This document shows positions 23,280 through 28,079 of a stretch of DNA of 28,079 nt, piece after piece; within the stretch, counting starts at the first letter, position 1; each line of letters starts with the position of its first letter. The stretch covers positions 1 through 28,079 of the forward strand of contig CAJUGF010000016.1 in NCBI GenBank assembly GCA_910585915.1, written 5' to 3'. Below the pieces are notes generated by a model that saw nothing but the letters and a program-made list of their open reading frames with translations, made no database searches and was not told where the DNA came from. The stretch is from an uncultured Bacilli bacterium. GTDB lineage: Bacteria; Bacillota_I; Bacilli_A; RF39; UBA660. The translations under genes were made by a program, and so were the position numbers.

Positions 23280-25697
23280 ATGGCAGATTTTTTTTCACAC
23301 TTACAAGTTGATTATTCTAATAATCGTAGTAAAGCAGAAGCAATTTTTCAAGGGCAAACTTATCGAATCACTATCCTCACAGAACGTTTAATTCGTTTGG
23401 AATATAGTAGCGATGGTATTTTTTTCGATGATTTAACAGAATTGGTTCGAAATCGAAATTTTTCTGTTCCTGAGTTTCAAGTTCAACAAGATGAACGATT
23501 TTTGGAAATTACGACCAAATATTTTCAACTTCAATATGCAAAAGAAAAACCTTTTGTAGGAACTAAATTATCTCCTGATGCTAATTTAAAGGTTACTCTT
23601 ATGAATACTGATAAGATTTGGTATGTTGGTCATCCAGAGGCGAGAAATTTTGGAACGAGTCCAATGAGTTTGGATGGGAATAGCGAAAAAGTTAAATTTT
23701 CTAAAGGGTTATATAGTGTTGATGGATTTGCATCATTGGATGACTCTCATTCGATGATTTTGATGCCAGATGGTTATTTTACAACTCCTAATGCTACTCG
23801 GTTTGATACTTATTTGTTTGTATATCGTCGGGATTTTGGACTATGTTTAAAAGATTATTTTGAGCTTACTGGGTATCCTTCTTTAATTCCTCGCTACGCT
23901 CTTGGAATTTGGTGGAATAAGAATGAGATTTATAATTTTCAAGATACGAAAGATCTGCTTTTAAATTTTAACCGAAATAGTATTCCTTTATCTGTTTTAT
24001 TACTGGGAGAGTTTTGGCATTTAAAAGATGGAAACAATTTAAGTCTTTATAAAACTGGTTTTACTTTTAATCGAAATTTATTTCCCGATCCAGCTTTTTT
24101 TACAAATTATATGCATGAGAGGGGTGTGCAAGTTGGACTTCAAATTGATCCAAAGGAAGGAATAATGCCTCATGAAGATGCTTATGATGATATTGCTCGT
24201 GATTTAGGATTAGGAGATCGACATATCATTCCATTTCAAGTGTTTGATAAATTTGTTTTAACTAGTTATTTTAATCGTTTGATTCAACCTTTAACAGTAA
24301 AAGGAATTGATTTTTTCTGGTTAGACTATTATGAAGAAAAAGACCCTTATACGATTCGAGCTTTGAGCTATTATCATTTTGAAGACTATAAGCAATATCC
24401 TGAAAAACGTGGACTCGTTATGAGTCGAAATGGAGGAGTAGCTGCTCATCGCTACCCAGTGTTATTTAGTGGTGAGACTACTGTAAGTTGGAATACATTA
24501 AAGACACTTCCTTATTATAATTCTCTTGCTAGTAATTTCGGAATTAGCTTTTGGAGTCATGATGTTGGAGGTTATAAAGATGGAATAGAGGATAGTGAGC
24601 TTTATGCACGTTATGTACAGCTTGCCTGTTTTAGTCCTATTTTTCGCTTTTCTGCACAAAGGGGTCATTATTATAAACGAGAACCTTGGAAATGGGATAT
24701 TAAAACATTAAATATTGTAAGAGATTATTGTCGTCTTCGTCATCGTTTGATTCCTTATTTGTATGGAGAAGCATATAAGTATCATAAAACTGGATCTCCT
24801 TTGCTTCAGCCACTTTATTATTTAACGCCAGAAGTTTATGATGAACCTTTTTTTAAAAATGAATATTATTTTGGAACTGAGCTTTTTGTAGCTCCAATTA
24901 CAGTTAAGAAAGATTTGGTCATGAATCGTGCTATTATGCGATTATTTTTACCTGATGGTATGTGGTATGAATTTAAAACTGGAAAAAAATTTCCAGGAAA
25001 TAAACGCTATGTTACTTTTTATAAAGATGAAGATTATCCAGTTTTTGCCAAAAAAGGAAGTATTATTCCTTTGGCAGATTTTGATGATAATATTAATGTT
25101 ACGAATCCACCAAAATCTATGGAGATTCATGTATTTCCTGGTAAAAGTAACACATACTATTTGTATGAAGATGATGGATATAGTTCTTTATTTGAAAAAG
25201 GTTACTATATTATGACAACGATTGATTATAATTATTTGCAGAATAATTATACACTGATTATTCGTCCTGTTGAAGGTAAGAGTGGTATCATTCCTGAGAC
25301 TAGAGATTATAGAATTAGATTTCGAAATACACGAGAAGCTGATGATGTAAAGGTTTACTATGACAAAGATGTTATATCTTTTGAACAATATGTTGAAGAT
25401 GAGGATTTTATTATTTCAGTGAAAGATGTTAAGACTACAGGGCAATTGACTGTAAATTGTAAGGGACAGGATATCGAAATTGATGCGGTTCGTATTATTA
25501 ATGATGAAATTGATTCCATTATTAGCGATTTGAAAATAGAAACACGATTAAAAGAAGAAATTGCTACAATTATATTTAATGAAAATTATGATATAAAGAA
25601 AAAACGTATTGAAATTAAAAAGTTGAAGCATAAAGGTCTTGACTCTATTTTCATTAGAATGTTTATGAAGTTATTAGAATATGTTTCAGAATTGTAA
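23280..25697 (+). CDS. glycoside hydrolase family 31 protein (alpha-glucosidase-like)
   Basis: An 805-residue intracellular enzyme (no signal peptide) of the alpha-glucosidase/alpha-xylosidase family. The order is an N-terminal beta-sandwich (about 1-200), the catalytic barrel (about 205-560), then a C-terminal beta-domain and a short helical tail (about 750-805). The nucleophile is D349 in FFWLDYYE. SHDVGGYKDG and FSPIFRFSAQRG are typical. At the acid/base position the usual Gly-Asp reads Gly-Glu (E399 in SGETTVSW). It likely trims alpha-linked oligosaccharides, but specificity cannot be read. A promoter lies upstream. Confidence 0.92.
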   Translation: MADFFSHLQVDYSNNRSKAEAIFQGQTYRITILTERLIRLEYSSDGIFFDDLTELVRNRNFSVPEFQVQQDERFLEITTKYFQLQYAKEKPFVGTKLSPDANLKVTLMNTDKIWYVGHPEARNFGTSPMSLDGNSEKVKFSKGLYSVDGFASLDDSHSMILMPDGYFTTPNATRFDTYLFVYRRDFGLCLKDYFELTGYPSLIPRYALGIWWNKNEIYNFQDTKDLLLNFNRNSIPLSVLLLGEFWHLKDGNNLSLYKTGFTFNRNLFPDPAFFTNYMHERGVQVGLQIDPKEGIMPHEDAYDDIARDLGLGDRHIIPFQVFDKFVLTSYFNRLIQPLTVKGIDFFWLDYYEEKDPYTIRALSYYHFEDYKQYPEKRGLVMSRNGGVAAHRYPVLFSGETTVSWNTLKTLPYYNSLASNFGISFWSHDVGGYKDGIEDSELYARYVQLACFSPIFRFSAQRGHYYKREPWKWDIKTLNIVRDYCRLRHRLIPYLYGEAYKYHKTGSPLLQPLYYLTPEVYDEPFFKNEYYFGTELFVAPITVKKDLVMNRAIMRLFLPDGMWYEFKTGKKFPGNKRYVTFYKDEDYPVFAKKGSIIPLADFDDNINVTNPPKSMEIHVFPGKSNTYYLYEDDGYSSLFEKGYYIMTTIDYNYLQNNYTLIIRPVEGKSGIIPETRDYRIRFRNTREADDVKVYYDKDVISFEQYVEDEDFIISVKDVKTTGQLTVNCKGQDIEIDAVRIINDEIDSIISDLKIETRLKEEIATIIFNENYDIKKKRIEIKKLKHKGLDSIFIRMFMKLLEYVSEL

Positions 25698-25717
25698 AGT
25701 ATATATTAAATAATTTC

Positions 25718-25746
25718 TTGTTACTTGTGTCTTTTAATGGTAAAAT
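25718..25746 (+). promoter_or_regulatory. promoter of the surface protein gene
   Basis: TTGTTA at 25718-25723 and TAAAAT at 25741-25746, spacer 17 bases. There is no terminator between the GH31 stop and this promoter. Confidence 0.5.
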
Positions 25747-25775
25747 GAGTGTAAAATTAATGGATGGTGTGTTTC

Positions 25776-27281
25776 ATGAGAAAGCTTTATGTTTTAGTTT
25801 TTTTGTTGTTTGGTGTGGCTTTTTGCACTGAAGTGTCTGCAGCTGGGACAATAAGTTGGAGAGAGTCTGAACGTATTGATTCTACTCATTTTGCCTTTTA
25901 TATTGATGCAATTGATTTAAATATAAATTATCTTTCTACACAATTTGAAATTGGAAATGGGGAGATTATAAAGGTTTATCCTTTGAACGGCTGGGATTGG
26001 CTTCAAACTGGTTGGAAGAATATATTTGTGCATGATGGAACAGTATCTGGTAATTCTAGGATTGCTCGGGTTGTTGTAGAGATGTCAGGGAATGCTGGTT
26101 ATTCTTTGCAAGAAGTTTTAGTTCATAATTATCAATGTGATGGTGATGGCCACTTTTCTTTTGGACCTACAGGAAGTTTGGTAGATACAAATACTTTTAT
26201 AAAACAATGTTATAGCAATGATGCAACGTTAAGTAATTTGACTGTTAGTCATGGAACACTGAATCCGACTTTTCAAAAAAATGTAAAACAGTACAGTTTA
26301 ACTGTTGATTATAATGTGTCAAATATTACGTTTAATCCAACGCTTAGTGATAGTAATGCTAGAGTAAAATCAGGAACAAGTTGCTCTTTAAAAGAAGGAG
26401 AAAATACTTGTAATATAGTAGTAGTGGCTGCAAATCTTGATGAATTAACTTATACTATTCAGGTTACTAGGAAGTCAGCACCTGTTGTTACTCCTCCAAA
26501 AAGCAATGATGCAACGTTAAGTAACTTAACTGTTAGTCATGGAACGTTGAATCCTAATTTTCAAAAAAATGTAACACAATATAGTTTAACGGTTGATAAT
26601 AGTATTTCAACTATCACTTTTTCACCAACACTTAGTAATAGTCAAGCAAAAATAGTGTCTGGAACGACTTGTTCTTTAAATGAGGGAGTTAATAATTGTA
26701 ATATTGTTATAACTGCAGAGGATGGTACCACTAATACTTATATGATTCAGGTTACCCGTAAAAAGGCAGTAGAACCTGATAAGCCTTCTTTGGCAAGTGA
26801 TGCTACGATTGCTTCTCTTAAAACGTTAGAAGGGGTATTGAGTCCTCAATTTGATCCTAATATTCTTTCTTATACTATTACTTTAAATCGAAAAATAGAT
26901 AGCTTTGAAATTACTTATTTTGTTAATTATGAGCGTGATAATCCTAGTTATCAGGGACATCATTATTTGTGTTTAATTGATGATAATATGAAATGTGATA
27001 TAGTTGTTACAGCAGAAGATGGAACTACTACAAAAATTTATCAATTTGCAATTCAAGTACTTATTGATAAGGATCCTAGTGATGGGGGAAATGATTCTAT
27101 TGGTTCTGAAGATGGTAATAAAGGTGATTCTGATATGAATGATGGTACACAGAGTTCAGGAGAAATTGATAATCCTCAAACAGGAGATATCCTTAAACCA
27201 GGTTTGCTTTTATTGTCTTTTTTGGGTATTGGTTTTGCTTTAATCTTTTTAAAGAAGAAAAATTCTATTCAGAAGCTTTAA
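25776..27281 (+). CDS. cell-wall-anchored surface protein with cadherin-like beta-sandwich repeats
   Basis: A signal peptide (MRKLYVLVFLLFGVAF, cut after about residue 22) opens the protein. A beta-rich N-terminal domain, resembling cohesin-type modules, spans to about 145. Three beta-sandwich repeats of the PF12733 type follow, each opening with (N/S)DAT(L/I) then SNLTVSHGTL or a variant, about 96 residues apart. The tail is an Asp/Gly-rich linker, an NPQTGD sorting signal, a hydrophobic helix and KKK, which sortase would use to attach it to peptidoglycan. The first two repeats are nearly identical in DNA, so duplicated recently. ATG at 25776 is preferred over 25764 because it starts the signal peptide directly. 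It is probably an adhesin or carbohydrate-binding protein. Confidence 0.88.
   Translation: MRKLYVLVFLLFGVAFCTEVSAAGTISWRESERIDSTHFAFYIDAIDLNINYLSTQFEIGNGEIIKVYPLNGWDWLQTGWKNIFVHDGTVSGNSRIARVVVEMSGNAGYSLQEVLVHNYQCDGDGHFSFGPTGSLVDTNTFIKQCYSNDATLSNLTVSHGTLNPTFQKNVKQYSLTVDYNVSNITFNPTLSDSNARVKSGTSCSLKEGENTCNIVVVAANLDELTYTIQVTRKSAPVVTPPKSNDATLSNLTVSHGTLNPNFQKNVTQYSLTVDNSISTITFSPTLSNSQAKIVSGTTCSLNEGVNNCNIVITAEDGTTNTYMIQVTRKKAVEPDKPSLASDATIASLKTLEGVLSPQFDPNILSYTITLNRKIDSFEITYFVNYERDNPSYQGHHYLCLIDDNMKCDIVVTAEDGTTTKIYQFAIQVLIDKDPSDGGNDSIGSEDGNKGDSDMNDGTQSSGEIDNPQTGDILKPGLLLLSFLGIGFALIFLKKKNSIQKL
26214..26789 (+). repeat. two tandem 288-bp coding repeats
   Basis: AGCAATGATGCAACGTTAAG begins at 26214 and again at 26502. 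The first 80 bases of each unit differ at few positions, while later parts have diverged more. Copies differ mostly at third codon positions at the start, implying duplication followed by selection or gene conversion. Confidence 0.75.
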
Positions 27282-27308
27282 AAATTTATTTTAATTATAA
27301 ATTTCATG

Positions 27309-27317
27309 TGATATGAT
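27309..27317 (+). promoter_or_regulatory. extended -10 promoter element
   Basis: TG-A-TATGAT at 27309-27317 fits an extended -10 box placed 27 bases before the start of the next gene. No convincing -35 box is seen. Confidence 0.4.
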
Positions 27318-27343
27318 AATACTATATGGTGGTGAGAATAAAA

Positions 27344-27835
27344 ATGGAAAAACTATTAACAAAGAAAAACATAATTATTATGGCAGTTGTTTGTGTAGTG
27401 GTAATTTTAATGGGGGTTTTCTATATTACTTTGCAACCTGCTCCTGTGGAGGAGAATAAACCTAGTGAGGATATTATTGGAAATGATGATATTTATAATC
27501 CAGTAAGTCCTACTGAAGCGGTTGATTTTTACTCAGATGTAGTATCTACTTGTGATGGAGTTATGATTTTAGAGAACAATGAAAATTCTTGTAAATCAAA
27601 CAATGATTATAAGCAAAAAATGATTGGTTATAGTTATGATGGAGAAGATTTGGTTGTTTATGTTAATGTAATGCATATAGAAAATGGTCATGGGTATAAA
27701 TTGGATGGTACTGATTTGGGAATTTATAGTGAAGATAAAGAGTCTGAATTATTAGAAGGTGGTACTACATACTTATATACTTATCAAAAAAATAATGACA
27801 ATTATACTTTTTCTAATATGAAATTAATGGAGTAG
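27344..27835 (+). CDS. membrane-anchored extracytoplasmic protein, unknown function
   Basis: A 163-residue protein with a short basic start (MEKLLTKKN), one hydrophobic helix (about 10-30) without a lipobox cysteine, and an acidic, Pro/Glu/Asp-rich linker. The outside domain has two cysteines (STCDGV and NSCKSN), suggesting one disulphide, and ends in beta-strand-like segments. A GGTGGTGAG ribosome site supports ATG 27344 rather than the in-frame 27326. It follows the surface protein by 62 bases and could work with it at the cell envelope. No known family recognised. Confidence 0.7.
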   Translation: MEKLLTKKNIIIMAVVCVVVILMGVFYITLQPAPVEENKPSEDIIGNDDIYNPVSPTEAVDFYSDVVSTCDGVMILENNENSCKSNNDYKQKMIGYSYDGEDLVVYVNVMHIENGHGYKLDGTDLGIYSEDKESELLEGGTTYLYTYQKNNDNYTFSNMKLME

Positions 27836-27857
27836 AAGCTTTTTAGCTTCTTTTTTT
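27834..27857 (+). terminator. rho-independent terminator
   Basis: AGAAGCT-TTTT-AGCTTCT stem with seven or more Ts, overlapping the stop codon of the preceding gene. Confidence 0.9.
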
Positions 27858-28079
27858 ATCAAAAAGATTTAGTTAAGTAGGATAATTTTGTTTGAAATAT
27901 AAGTGTGATGATTTTAATTAATAAGAAGTTTCTTGATTTTTTGTTGTATGGTTTGTAGAATGGTGGATTATTATTTGATTATATTTGTTTATTTGAAGTA
28001 GATATCTTGGAAAAAATATGACAATTTTAGTGTTCTAAAGTAAAAAGTTTTATAAGAACGTTGATATATTTTTAATAGT

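Overview
The window looks like a chromosome segment from a low-GC Gram-positive bacterium (Bacillota). The evidence is AT-rich DNA with strong AGGAGG-type ribosome sites, TTGACA/TATAAT promoters, a small DUF1292 protein, and a surface protein ending in an NPQTG sorting motif plus membrane tail. TGG is the tryptophan codon and TGA is a normal stop. An uncultured gut Bacilli or Erysipelotrichia-like lineage would fit, but that is a guess.

Layout. (1) 1-2306: recG with its promoter, then a strong promoter reading into about 100 nt of hairpins and a terminator (small RNA or tiny-peptide candidate). (2) 2356-12548: an integrated mobilizable element bounded by a 26-bp direct repeat, itself two tandem copies of TTTAGGTGCTA plus AAAT. 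Its left arm runs on the minus strand: small HTH protein, RepA-like ATPase, oriT-like hairpins, MobV relaxase, tyrosine integrase, terminator. A divergent regulatory region with repeated TGCACC/GGTGYA operator-like sites separates this from a double-HTH regulator and a rightward cargo operon. The cargo is an alpha/beta hydrolase, YbaK-like deacylase, zeta-type kinase toxin, DUF1016 PDDEXK nuclease and SEFIR-domain protein. (3) 12549-17277: a decaying accessory zone with a frameshifted AlbA_2/HATPase gene, a 20-bp triplicate repeat, a diverged second copy of the right-boundary region, a DUF1016 remnant, an intact MazG-like plus SMUG2-like gene pair, and an ORF6N/PLD-like pseudogene. It looks like the scar of earlier insertions at the same site. 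(4) 17278-28079: chromosomal genes again: ZIP metal transporter, an 844-residue repeat-bearing membrane protein with a DUF1292 partner, a small exported protein, an HD-radical SAM fusion, a GH31 glycosidase, a cadherin-like surface protein and a membrane-anchored protein.

The element encodes functions for integration, mobilization by a helper conjugation system, possibly replication, and repressor-type control. Its cargo resembles a phage-defence or toxin island: SEFIR proteins, DUF1016 nucleases and zeta kinases each occur in defence or stress modules, but this combination with a hydrolase and an editing-type deacylase is not one I recognise. Arginine codons support the boundaries: recG and the genes after 18.2 kb use many CGT/CGA codons, while the element and decay zone use almost only AGA.

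The last stretch, 27858-28079, shows no gene or clear signal.
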